A stretch of 64,000 bases of DNA from Trichuris trichiura. Lineage: Eukaryota > Nematoda > Enoplea > Trichinellida > Trichuridae. The stretch covers positions 868,001 through 932,000 of the forward strand of contig JBAJFE010000050.1 in assembly GCA_037903355.1 (NCBI GenBank). Direction: 5' to 3'. The notes under the pieces are model-generated. The model ran no database searches and had not been told where the DNA came from. It worked only from the letters and a program-made list of their open reading frames with translations. Positions 11,001 through 22,759 of the stretch are shown in pieces. The first letter of the stretch is position 1, and the number at the start of each line of letters is the position of its first letter. Position numbers and translations under genes: made by a program.

Positions 11001-14000
11001 TCAAACGTTCAATTTGGAGGTTGGCACGCAAGGCTCGTAAAAGTCATTGAAGTAAACGCTACTGCTAACGGCAGCATTTTTGCGCGATTTGCTATTGCTC
11101 CGTGCGAATGCAACGCTGAACTGAAGGTACGTCATGTTAGCATTTTTTTTGACAGCGTTGCAAGGTCGCTTATCATATTGGCTTGCATGCGGTGCTTTTC
11201 AGTTCTTTTGCAAAGAAAGATCTTTGCCCCTAAAACTGCGTGATCTTTTGCACGCGAAGAGGGCAACTGAAGAGCGTATTATTTAGCTAAAACAGCAGAA
11301 AAGATTACATGTGTATTTTACAGCTCCCACTCGACAAGTTATACTCTACACTCTGCCCAGTATTCAATGTATCCGAATGGATGATATGTGCTGGAACACT
11401 GCCGGAGAAAAACGATAGCAAATATTTGGTCAATTGTGGAGGACGGATGCAGGCTGAAAAATTTGAAGATTCTCAACTGGTAAACTTTACTGTATTGAAA
11501 CATTTTCAGCCTTCATATCAATTCCCATTAAATACATGAAGAACTCAGCTGTACTGTTTAAATTCACTATGTTAAAGTGTATAAGAGACTTCTGTTCTCC
11601 AAACTATTCCCGCGGAGGCTCAGGGAACGATCATATTCTTTTAAAAAACCATATTTTATTCAACGTATTATGTTTTCGTCAGAAAGAATCATCGACTACG
11701 CTGAACAACACCAACGCTTCACGATTAGCCGAAATAGAGACGGCCTTGCAAACCGTTAGGCGATTTATCTTCAACGTGAAAATTGAAGTCAATGGATCAT
11801 ATGCTCGTGTTGTTAAACTGTACAAGGTTCAAAACTACAAGGATGAGATATACGTGGAATTTGCAATTGCACAGAGTGGATGCAAAGCTACGAAGACGGT
11901 ACGAACAATTCCTGAGGGATAATTCGTGCATTTGTTTTCCTAAACATCTTCTATGCATTATAACTATGACTACAGCAAGTGACGTTCTCTTGTCTTCTGT
12001 TCGACGCTTTTTAACCCAAAAGTAGTACGGTATAATTTTAATGTGGTGCTGCAAGGCGTTCCATCAGCTCCATAATCGCTGCGAAAGCTATATCGCCTTC
12101 AAAATTTTTCTGTGAAAAGAAGTTCAACATATTTTCAGCCTAGCCTTGAGGCACTGTATTCCAAATACTGTCCTGTCCTGCCAAGCGATCATTGGTTATT
12201 GTGCATTGGATTGCTGTCTCATTCATCGGATAGCGGTTATTCGATGACGTGCCAGGGCAGAATAGAATCTGAACCCTTGCCACCGGATAATGAGCCACCA
12301 GCCACGGTATGAAATGCATTCCTTTTAGTTTGTCACTTTGCGGAACGCGAAAATAATTTTTCTCAATACGTAGTTTAGAGTCTGCTCATTTGTTATGTAA
12401 CAAAACTACTGATCCCCTTTTCAAGGCTTTTACTCACGTTACGGCACCAGCGCACCCTTAAATGATGCTAACGACACGTAGAAAATATCAGTTAACCTAC
12501 CCGCTACCGACTTCTCTCTCTTCCTCTCTCTCTCTCTGTCACACTAGTGTAGCCCTTACCGTCTGCCTCACACCTGATTACCTCTGCAGTTACAAAAATT
12601 ATTATATTGTCGCTGAAGACGCAAGCGAATGAGGTCTTCTAGTTCAAATTTGGGAAACATTCTCCGTATAAAAAACGGGTGACGAAGCGTTTTGCCTTTT
12701 AAATTCAGGTGAAAGATCCTAACGAAGAACCTGACGAGAAAACGCATTCACCCACGCCAGCGCATGACCTTGACGAGATTAGAACGTCAATCAAACGATT
12801 CCTCATGTCGTCCAACATTGACCTGAATGGCAGCTACCCTCGACTTGTGAAGCTGCGAAAAGAAGAAAATAAAAATTACGTCGAATTCGTCATTGCACCA
12901 ACCAACTGCAGCCGTCAACGGGAGGTGAGAAATCATACTTTTTTAAAAAGTCTTTTATAAACCTAAGCCGAACATTTGAATTAATTCTTTATTGAAGAGT
13001 TCATTATGATAAATACCGTGGCACCGCGGCAATATCATTCCTTTTATCAACGACGCTACAAGCTAGGACTGAATGAGGTCATAATAAATGACACTTGAAT
13101 GCTTTTGATAAAAAAACCCTTTTAAAATTTCAACATAGTATGACGTGGAGTTTTGCGTTTGCGCATTTATCATCAGATATCCTTTTTATTACGTTTGTAG
13201 ATTTCGCTTGACAAACTCTACTCCAATCAGTGTCCTGTTGATTACAAGAACCCATGGGTGATTTGCGCGGGAGCTAGAAATGCAGTCTCACAGGAGTTCT
13301 TTGGTGTGGCGTGTAACAATGTAACAGAACCCGACAAACAAGAACAACCGCAGCCCGTAAGTACACCTACGCTCAATTTTTCCTTTGAACCCTTAAAATA
13401 TGATAAAGATTTCTAAAAAAGTTTTAAACGCACAGTTCTTCCACTGCCCTAACGTCTTGCTGTATTATTCTAATAACTTTGCTATTGTTTGCTCTTTTGC
13501 TACTCCAGTCGCATATGCTAAGTTAGATGTTTATATTACTATAATATATCTTGAAAGAAGTCTTATTCAGAACAGCCGGCGCTTATTTAAAGTTAAAACT
13601 ATCAGAATTGCCGCTGTTAATTGGCAGTTTCAGAAAGAGCGTACATAATCTGCCCCTTCAAAAGCTAAAGACAAAAACGCTTCATTATGTATGCTCTATT
13701 TTGCATTTTTAAAAGTATTAATTTAAAAATGTTGTTTATTTTTAAAACTTTCGCCTGCAGTGAGAGCATTATACAGGATTTATGCGACTCGAGTACTAAC
13801 ATGATAAAATTCCACTTCACAGATTAACCATAGACTACAGACTAGCGAAATAGCGCTTTTTGTCACAGTTAACACGAAAGCCTCTGACCATACTGGCGTG
13901 GATTAAATTCACTTTATTTGTTGTGGCTTTGACTTTTAACGGCTATTCAGCCCTGAGCGATGTATCAACATTCCGGAAAACACTTCATAGCGACGGTTTG

Positions 14001-17000
14001 CAAACTTAGCTTAAAACAAAGGCTTTTACTGGTAGGCTTCAAAAATGCCTTTATTTCCAACGCGCTTTTGAAATAACCGCCGAATTCCTATAGAAAAAGA
14101 TGATAACCTAAAATACTTTGTATTTCTACAGTATTTGTAGATGTTTAGCATTTTGAGTATTGCTTACCCCGTATGAATGAACGTGCACTCCGTTCTATTA
14201 CGGCAATTTAAATTTCAGCCCGTAACAACTTCGTCTCCAGAGATAAAACCTCAATCGGAAGTCCCCACGGATGAAGAAGTGGCTTCATTAATAAGACGTT
14301 CCGTTTTTGAATCAAGCGTGCAATTTGGAGGCTGGCACGCACGGTTCGTCAAACTAATTAAATCAAATATGGTCAACGACGACATTGAAGCAGAATTTGC
14401 TGTTGCGCCATCGGGTTGCAGTTCTGAATTGAAGGTACGTACTTCACTCTTAAGTTACCCGTATTACGTTGCACTATTCCCAACGGAATGATACCGTTTC
14501 CATGCAGTTAGTTGGTCAATGAAAATAATAACTTATCCTTACAAAGTAAAATCTCCCTAATCCGAACGCGTCGGGGCGGCGGGTAGTTCAGATTACGGAA
14601 AAATTCGGATTACGGAAGAGGCTTACAGTGGGCCACAGAAAAGCAGGTAATGCAATTTTAAATGCCTGTTCCTGGCGTCTACAGAGCGATGTCAGTCTTT
14701 GCAAGCAGCGAATAGCTTGAGGAGGGCAAGGATCGTTGACAGGTTCTTTGCTGCCCTTATAGCCGTTGCCGCCAAGTGACTGTCCGTTCACGGATAGCCT
14801 AATTATATTTAATGTATACGGTCGTTCTATTGTTCTCTTCCACGAGTTCAGATTAGACAGGGAATCGGATTAGGGAGGTTTTACTGTACTATTCTGCCAA
14901 ATAAGCATAATCATACAGCGGTCTTCTTCTGCAGAATTCGCAAAATTTTAAAATAGCTCATCAATTTTCATACTGAGTTAATTTTCTAATTGTTTTTATG
15001 CAAACATTTGTTTAACGTTTTCAAAGCATGCATATGATTTGAAAACAGTACTGAAATAAGCCAAAAAGCCTAGTGCTTACTGCTGATAAAAGTTATTAAC
15101 GTTTATTACCATGTGCGGCTAACGCCGGTGATTTGCTTCTTAGGTCTCGCTGGAAATGTTGTACTCTCCAGAGTGCCCAGTGTTAAATGTTTCTGAATGG
15201 CTTGTCTGCAGTGGCACCCTGCCTCGGGATTCTGAAAGTACATACCTTATTACTTGTGGTGCTAGAATGAAAGCTGACCAATCAGGTCACTCCGGCCAAG
15301 CAACCGCTTTGGTACGCTACCTTTCTCATTTGTCATATACATCTTAATCTATAAGCTATACTGCTCTACAGCGTGGACAAAGTATGTGTCAACGATGACG
15401 TCAACGTCTACGCATCATTCTCTAAACTATTTGGGAAAAAACTTGTAATCTTTACTTGTAGGAAGACCAATCCACGCGATCTGATGTTGCCCAAATGACC
15501 GAAGCGCAAAAGGCCATCGAAGCAATTAAGCGCTTCGTTTTTAACGTTCGTATTGAAGTCAATGGATCGTACGCTCGAATGATGAAACTGTACAGATTTG
15601 ATACCGAGAGCAGTGGAATACTTGTAGAATTTTCAATAGCCCAAAGCGCCTGCCCGATTTCGACCAAGGTATGAAATAATTTTACGCGCTGTAATCCTTG
15701 ACAACTTACTGACCTAATGATCAGATAGTCAGAGCATATTTTCCTTTCTTTTTGTTTTTTAAACGCTCCATGAAACCGTGCGAATGTTGAGTAGATTTTC
15801 GGGAGGATAGACATCCCATTACACCATAAAGATAATGGATATGTACGTATTCAAACCTGTACAATACACTATTGCCTTACAAAACATGTATTCTGCAGGA
15901 AGTTATATATTCCAGATTCCTATCACTACTCTGTACTCCGAAAACTGCTCCGTTTTGCCAAGTGATTATTGGATACTGTGCAGTGGAATCGTACCCACTT
16001 CCCTCTATGGCAACCATTCAGTATCTTGTCAAGGGCGAATTGAAGTCGACCAGTCTTTGTTGACCAACGACGATATGCTACCAACGGTATGCTGGAGCTT
16101 AGCTTTAAAGTTTTTATTGACCTTTTGGGCGTTAAATTCAACATGCTTTCTTTACCACTTCCTTGTCCATGCCGCGAATTTATGCATGAACTTTAACTCT
16201 ATACTCTCTTTGATTCATGCAGTCTGGCTTTATTTTTTTTGCAGGGAATTGATCTGAACAGGCTTGATCAATACACTCCAAATAAAACTAATCCACACGA
16301 AATCGCTGAAGCTTCATCAATTATCAAGAGCTTTTTGCATAAATCCCGCATTCAAATGAATGGGTCTTATGTGAGGCTTCTGAAATTGCTTAAGCATGTG
16401 GCAACGCCGACTGAAACCTACGCTGAGTTCAGCATAGCCGCGACAAACTGCAGTCGAGATACTGAGGTACGTATGTAACGTTATGCTGGCCATGGGGGCG
16501 GGGTAGGCAAAACTGCTCTTTATAACGTATGGTTTATCTTCTCCATAATTTCTTTCGCAGAAAACTTCAAAATATTATTTTTAAATACAACTGCTACGTC
16601 AAGCGATGCCGTAGCTTTTTGACTAGTTGCGGAACAGTATATTACGCCCCAAAATGAGCATCGAAGCGTACTATGCTGTTCCAACACTATATCAATAATG
16701 TCAGGCCAGATTTTGACCCCACAGTCCCTGCTGAGAGAGATGTCATGCTGATTCAACGGCAAGAAAATGTTTTTGGGATTTACTAGTTAAGTTCACATCT
16801 TTTTGACGTAATTAGGTGTACATCGCGGTTGCTTATTCTCTTAGGTTAAACATTTTGCACTGCATTCAATGCGCAGTTATTAAGTACATTACCTTATAGG
16901 TTGATCTAGATACCTTATATTCTGACCAATGTCCCGTTGTGGAAACGGACCGTTGGATTATCTGTCGTGGAGCTGTTCGCGCTCAAGGCAAAGAGCAATA

Positions 17001-20000
17001 CAACGTTGTATGCAATGAAACAACGCAGCCTGACAAGCAAGGAATATTGACATCAACTCCTGCTCCCGTGAGTCATTGATACTTCAAAGTGGCTCTCATT
17101 CAAGCCATGAAATTAAGCTTTTACTACTGCTCACCCTTCTCCGTTAATTTTAACATTTTGTTATCTTCACTAACTACTGACCATAGCTGTTTTCATTGCG
17201 CATCATACCAGAATTGATTGTAATGTTGTAGAACAACAGGAATTCAACGCGTCCTCATTTCAGGATGTGCTGACGACAAGAAACTTAAGTGATCCCGAGC
17301 AAGTCAGCTTACTAATCGTGAAATACCTTTGGGAGTCGAAAGCAGATATAAGCGGATGGCATGCAAAATTCGTAAAGCTACTTGGCTTGCAAAACGTTCA
17401 AGAGGATACGTTTGCTACGTTCGCTTTGGCTCCGAGCGGATGCAGGCATGACCTCAAGGTAATATGCAAAAGCTTATCTTTTCTATGCATTAATTCAACA
17501 TTGTAGCTATAAAAAAAGTTACTTTTGAGTATAACAATTCTTCGCTTTGTGAGCTCATAGAGGAAATGAGGAAAAAATTTCTCAAGTTAAAAACCTTGGT
17601 CTTCCGTAAGTTGATATGAACATTTACGTGTACGTTCATCTCAGGTTAGCTTGAACCAACTATACTCCGCCGCCTGTCCGCTTTTGAACGTTACTCAATG
17701 GATAGTTTGCAATGGCACATTACCACGTAATCCGGAAGATCCATACTTGTTTAAATGCAATGACAGAATGAGCGCTGAACAAACTGACAGCAAAAGCAGG
17801 AGTGGTTTTGAGGTAAGCCGCTTTTTCTCTTACCACTAGGCATAAAGCTCAGCCATTTTGACAAAAATGAAATATTCCGCAAAATTGTTATCATTAATAC
17901 AGCATTCTTCTCCATTCCATACGCATGCAGGATTAATTGGCAATTTTTTAAAATCTTAACATGCCGTTGATAACACCTACCGATCTTTTTTATTTAATAA
18001 ACGCTAGGTACACAGGTACGCCTACATACAATGTCACTTAAAGATAAGTAGGTAATTTTTGCCATACCAAAAACCTCCAAAAATCATAGACAAAATTTTT
18101 TTTTTGTGGCACTAGCTTTGTTGAAATTTTTGCTTAAAATGAGCAAGATATCATTAAGGAACCTGTAGTCATTGTTGTTGACATAGAACCCTGAAACGCC
18201 AGGTTTCACAATTTCCTTGCTTTTAGGCGTTTATAAGAGCATTAAAAGTAGGGTCAAAATTGTTTCATTTTCAATGCCTAAGTTGGCGCTTCATAAATGA
18301 CATTTATGTTTTAGTATTAAGCTTGCTCTCATCAGGTTGCGCAAAGCATTAATTCTTAACGACTTCCTCTTTTCGTTCGTTGGGTCTCTAATTCAAATAG
18401 GCTATACTTTTGTAGGACTTCATTTCCACGTCTCTGTCGGCGAATAATTCTGAAATAATGCAATCTATTGAAACAGTGAAGTTGTTCATCTTCAACGTGC
18501 GCCTAGAAATCAACGGTTCGTACGCTCGTCTTACGAAACTGTACAGATTTGAGCCCGTAACCGACGGAGTCCTTGTTGAATTTGCCATTTCTCAAAGCGC
18601 CTGCAATACTACCGACCAGGTAAACAGTTTATGCTTTAAGCAGGGACATTTTTAAATTTTTCGCGTCCACTTGACATTATCATTCAACAACAATTATGAG
18701 CAGAATATAAATATTATTGGGTCGCGAAGCTTATGCGTAAAATCTTTAAAATCTTCGCTGAGAATTAACAATAAGAAAGCAATGGCTCCTTTTCCACCGC
18801 AGCGTAACACTGTTCCCTCCGCGTCTTAGAGAATAGGCGCAAAATAATCGATTAGCAAGCTATGATAAAATAGGTAAATTGAATTTTCGCTTTTGTTTTA
18901 GATTGAAATTGAAAAGCTGTACTCTAGTTCTTGTCCCCTCGTGCCAGTTGACTACTGGGTGCTCTGCAGAGGAAAAGTGCCTCTCCTTCCTTACAACAAA
19001 CACTCCGTTAGCTGCAATGAAAGAATTGAAGTCGACCCAGAGCTGCGTGATCAAAGCAGAGATTTAACTTTCGAAGTAAGCATGCTTTAATTGCGCATCT
19101 TACATATCGTATGCAGTTATGAGGCGCGGACATTTTTTATGTTGCAGGCGGTGAATCCTTTGCATGTGAATACAACGATTGACATCCTGCAAGTCACAGA
19201 AACGCTGAGGAAGTTCATATACGAATCACATATTGATATTGAAGGGTCATATGGAAAGTTGACCAGACTGCATAGCTACGAGGTTAAGCCTGCTGGAGTG
19301 GATATTCAATTCAGCATAATGAAAAGCAGTTGCAGTCAAAACAAACCGGTAATTTTGAGTGCTCGCCTGAATAAGCTCTTCAAGAATCTTAAGTCTGCTC
19401 ATCCAACCGTTGATAGAGAATTTGTCTAGTTTGATACTCGCTCACGAAAGGTGGAAAAAAGTAGCGAAAACATCCTTAATTTTATGATTTGTTTTAACGT
19501 ATACACAGCTAAAATGCTTGTTCTTCTATGGATACTTACAGGTTGCTCGTTCTTGCAGATTACAATTGAAGAACTCTATTCTGAAAAATGCAGCATCGTA
19601 CAAAGCCCTTATTCGGTACACTGCGGTGGTATACTCCCAATTGATGGCAAAGGTCAATACAATATCAAGTGTGAGAAAATAATACAGGCTGAGAATAATG
19701 GAGGAAGCATCATCACTCCCGTAAGAGCTAAGTTATTCTCCATGCATAATCGCTTCTTGTTTACACTGATTTACCGTCTGAAAATTTAATTGCCGCTAAG
19801 CAAGATTTCTTAGCAATTTAATACATGTTAATTCGTTCAGGTGACTTTACTCCAGATTTGAAACCGGACGGAAGTTTCCTTTCATTTTTATTTAGCGATC
19901 AGATCAGCTTAGGTTTACTTCTCCTTAATTTCTTTTTTAAAGTTACAACTGTGCTACTTAATCGATTGCGCATAGTATAGCTTCATATTGAGCTTACTGT

Positions 20001-22639
20001 CGATCTTGAAGAGTTGGCAGGTACCATCGTTTGTATCAGCAATTCAGTTTTCAACAAATACGAGTTTAAAATTTTCAAAAAGCTCTGCTTCAGGGCCACG
20101 CCATTTCGTTTAGTAAGATGTAGTCAGACTTAGCGTAGCAAAAGTAAGGACCTGACGTAAAATGAACATGGGTATCAAAGTAACGCAGTACGTTACCATT
20201 ATTTTTATTATTAATAGCTACATTATGAAGAATTGCAGGTTACCGTGAACTTACGCCTCATATTCAATTTCATTTATCCGCACGAGCTTTATTATTTCAG
20301 GGAATAAGTACGCCGGCACCAGAGCCAACTACACCAGAGCCTTCATCAGCCTTAAATCCAAATGATCATGCCGCTATTACTGACTTTGTCAAATATCTTA
20401 TGTTCTCCGAGGAAATTAACATTAACGGTTGGTATCCAAGATTTCTAGAGCTACTGGAATCATACAACAAAGATGGGCGTGTTTACGTCAAGTATCTCAT
20501 CGCTCCCAGCGAATGTCCCAGCAATCAAAAGGTATTCTTTCATTTCATTTGCCTTACGGCTCCATTAGGCCAGCTGCCTTTTACAGCAGAACTTGAGGAC
20601 TGCAATACCAGAAATGAGACTATAAAACCTCTTACGGTCATATACGCAGCAAATTTCATTGAACTAATACGTTCCTAATGTTAGCCACCTGGCGCTGAAG
20701 ACAAAGCTATATAAGGTATTAGAAATTCCCTTTCACAAACTCTGAGCTCATTAATCTTATATGAAGAGGGTTTCTTGTAAACTACCATTTGCGTTTCAGC
20801 TCATTATTTTTCCAATTGCAGGTATCGATTGAATACATATACTCTGAGTCCTGCGCGGTAAGAGACGTAGGCGTTCGGATAGTGTGTGATGGGCTGATTC
20901 CCCTTCGAAATGGTGATTTCATAAATTGCCGAATCGACGAGGAAAAGGTGATTTCTTTTGCGTCATAACATCTTTCCGTAAAATTTCAGTATAAAAAACT
21001 GACGCTCTGTCGGATCAACTTAGTTCTCGCGGAAATAATTTTTTAATTGTTGCTGTTTCAATTATGCAAATCAAGAAGGGCTTTGCGCTCCGTCTATCGT
21101 ATTGCAAAACAATGTTCAGATTCCGAGTTGGATGAAATCTTGCATTTTCTCTCAACGTTGAAGAAATGCAAGCGGGGAAACATAGGGTAGATTTTATCCT
21201 CAAATATTAGCTTATGTATCTCAGGTTTGTTACTTGAACTGGTTACAGAATGAAATTTTACTCTGAATATGGGAGGCGATCACTTCTGAAAGCAATTTGC
21301 ATAATAAACGTTACAGCGGTCAATTATCTTTGAAAATCTCGTCAAGTTTTTTGCGCCTGCTTATCTTCAATGTTGTTATAGGATAATGACAGTAAACAAG
21401 TACAAACGGAGGCTACAGATCAAGACGATTCAGTGTCAAAAAAGATGACCGAATATCTCAAGAGACTGCTTTACATAGAACGTCTAAACATCGACGGTTG
21501 GTATCCTCGATTAGTGAAAATCTTGGAAACACATGACGCCGGTGATAAAGTTCACTTGCTGTTTAACATTACTGCAAGCGGATGTCGCATCGGTGAAAAT
21601 GTAATTACTCAGTAACACTCAGCTTTCTGCATTGTTTACCTCATACTTTTCTTGTTGTATTTCTTTTCGGATGCCCTCAGAAATTCTGAACATAATCAAG
21701 CCATTGTTTTTGCATAAATTACCCTACACTTCAGGTCCCATTGCAAAGCATATATTCTACTACGTGCAGCCGAAAATATGATAGGGCTCCGATCGTCTGT
21801 GAAGCAAAGATTCCCCTTGGTGATGATGACGTCATAGAATGCCATACTGATGGAAACCAGGTAAAATGAACTTTACTAAGTTACAAACGTTTTTCTTTAC
21901 TTTCTTGTCTTTTAATAATGAAGAGAAAATCTTTGACGATTCAGCAAACTCAGCGGAACGTATCCTTCATTCTCGCAAGTCACACGCGCGAATTTTTAAG
22001 CATACAACAATTAGCTGTCCCATCGGTCTACTGAGCTACCAACGCATTCTAGAGCGTATTAACTATCAACACCTTTCATAAATTTCCATTTTCCTTGATA
22101 TTCGAGCGACTTTAGCCATACTCGCTTATGATTGTTTCTGCCTGCTTTAGACCGTATATATGCCTCCATTTGTGCAGGCTACTCCGCATTACGACAGTCA
22201 AATGGATTCAATGAGTATCACTATTTCTATAAAGAACGTCATCTTCCCAGACAGAACTGACCTTGAATCATGCAAAGAAAATTTTATGAAAATCAAAGTA
22301 TCCGACCCAGTCCCAGGAGGGATATATGTTGTCTTCACTGTTGATCCGAGCAAATGCGCCGAAAAGATTGAGGTACTTATGCCTATTTTGGCTGTTATTT
22401 CTGTTGTTTGTAGACACTAATAATTGGCTGAACTTGTGACTTCAAATTTACGTGGTTCCATTTTCAAGCATGTCATAGCGCATATTGTCACTTTTTAGAC
22501 CCATCTTCGAAAGCTATGCTCTTCAAATTGTTCCATCCCCGGTCCGAACGTAGTCTACCGCTGCCGAGCTTTGGTACCGCTGCACAATGGCATTGTTCAT
22601 AAGATAGAGTGTGAAGTTGAGAAAGCAACGGATGTATGA
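6006..22639 (+). CDS. giant secreted multi-cystatin-like domain protein, 35 exons, 17 domains
   Basis: After a signal-peptide exon (ending 6065), 34 exons alternate strictly as A (63-78 codons) and B (42-58 codons), making 17 domains and about 2,116 residues; an in-frame ATG at 5979 would add nine. Each domain has an N-terminal helix, a (W/S)HAR..K or NGSYAR strand, a V.F..A...C strand, then LYS..CP, W..C.G.LP and a final C. This four-cysteine order and spacing match type-2 cystatins and the multi-cystatin-like domain protein of Trichinella. The QxVxG papain-binding loop is not seen in any domain, so cysteine-protease inhibition is doubtful. The introns I placed are phase 0. Pro/Thr/Glu-rich linkers separate domains, and NGS and NVS sequons recur. 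AATAAA is at 22754-22759. Secretion is predicted; the true ligand is unknown. Confidence 0.85.
6922..7002. repeat. (ATT)n microsatellite
   Basis: About 27 uninterrupted TTA/ATT units lie in the intron between exons 2 and 3 of the 17-domain gene. The length is likely to vary between individuals. Confidence 0.95.
8092..8120. repeat. (TAG)n(TAA)n microsatellite
   Basis: A short TAG then TAA run lies in the intron after exon 5 of the 17-domain gene. Confidence 0.8.
8269..10761 (+). repeat. alpha-beta-gamma unit 1 (domains 3-5) of the 17-domain gene
   Basis: Exons are 8269-8457/8756-8920 (domain 3, alpha), 9125-9316/9674-9841 (domain 4, beta) and 10105-10320/10597-10761 (domain 5, gamma). The alpha type has a VFESK.QF.G..ARLVK helix-strand and a DVSEWLLCSGTLPR B exon. 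The beta type has NVQIQINGSHARAVKIYRY and LPAEYWILCSG. The gamma type has a SSNI..NGS.ARLV strand and a less conserved B exon. The same order recurs in the next three units. Domain 4 by chance has an SPW at the second-hairpin position, where cystatins have PW. Confidence 0.85.
10908..13356 (+). repeat. alpha-beta-gamma unit 2 (domains 6-8)
   Basis: Exons are 10908-11126/11324-11479 (alpha: VQFGGWHARLVKV, then NVSEWMICAGTLP), 11683-11898/12139-12306 (beta: FIFNVKIEVNGSYARVVKLY, then LPSDHWLLC) and 12709-12924/13201-13356 (gamma: SSNIDLNGSYPRLVKL, then WVICAG). Domain 6 has an additional cysteine (APCEC). Linkers are acidic and proline-rich. The NVSEW and NGSYAR sequons are predicted N-glycosylation sites. 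Confidence 0.85.
12511..12539. repeat. CT-rich simple repeat
   Basis: A TCTCTC/TTCCTC pyrimidine run lies in the intron between the two exons groups of domains 7 and 8. Confidence 0.75.
14219..17067 (+). repeat. alpha-beta-gamma unit 3 (domains 9-11)
   Basis: Exons are 14219-14434/15144-15311 (alpha: VQFGGWHARFVKL, then NVSEWLVCSGTLPRD), 15462-15668/15916-16086 (beta: FVFNVRIEVNGSYARMMKLY, then LPSDYWILCSG) and 16245-16466/16900-17067 (gamma: IQMNGSYVRLLKL, then RWIICRGAVR). Its first intron holds a pogo/Tigger-like MITE (14543-14888). The domain order is identical to units 1, 2 and 4. Confidence 0.85.
14543..14888. mobile_element. pogo/Tigger-like MITE inside an intron
   Basis: The left end AGTAAAATCTCCCTAATCCG and the right end CGGATTAGGGAGGTTTTACT are nearly perfect inverted repeats about 345 bp apart, and no transposase frame lies between them. 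Termini of the form AGTAnAACCTCnnTAATCCGA are typical of pogo/Tigger (Tc1-mariner superfamily) elements. A further inner pair of AATTCGGATTA-type motifs occurs at 14598-14612. It sits wholly in the intron between the two exons of domain 9. Confidence 0.75.
17264..19720 (+). repeat. alpha-beta-gamma unit 4 (domains 12-14)
   Basis: Exons are 17264-17458/17645-17812 (alpha: ADISGWHAKFVKLLG, then NVTQWIVCNGTLPR), 18416-18619/18902-19075 (beta: FIFNVRLEINGSYARLTKLY, then VPVDYWVLCRG) and 19148-19348/19559-19720 (gamma: IDIEGSYGKLTRLHSYE, then a B exon without the conserved Trp). This unit is the most diverged of the four, most clearly in domain 14. Confidence 0.82.
20301..22639 (+). other. exons 30-35: C-terminal domains 15-17
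   Basis: Exons are 20301-20531/20822-20947, 21382-21600/21735-21860 and 22178-22372/22499-22639 (stop TGA 22637-22639). Domains 15 and 16 share a NINGWYPRFLEL / NIDGWYPRLVKI strand and short 42-codon B exons ending in a spaced I.C motif. Domain 17 is the most divergent and has two extra cysteines (LESCKEN in A, KLCSSNC in B), giving six. These domains resemble the C-terminal domains of the minus-strand gene more than they resemble the alpha-beta-gamma units. Confidence 0.8.
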
Positions 22640-22753
22640 CGTGCATATATAAAACTGGACGTTTCCTTTTACCAACTACTGGGCACGAGGAAGCCTTGCC
22701 TTAATGATTGCGCGCATTTTAACGACGCCTGGTTAGTTCCCTCCAAGTACATT

Positions 22754-22759
22754 AATAAA
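22754..22759 (+). terminator. polyadenylation signal AATAAA of the 17-domain gene
   Basis: AATAAA lies 115 bp after the TGA at 22637-22639. Confidence 0.6.
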
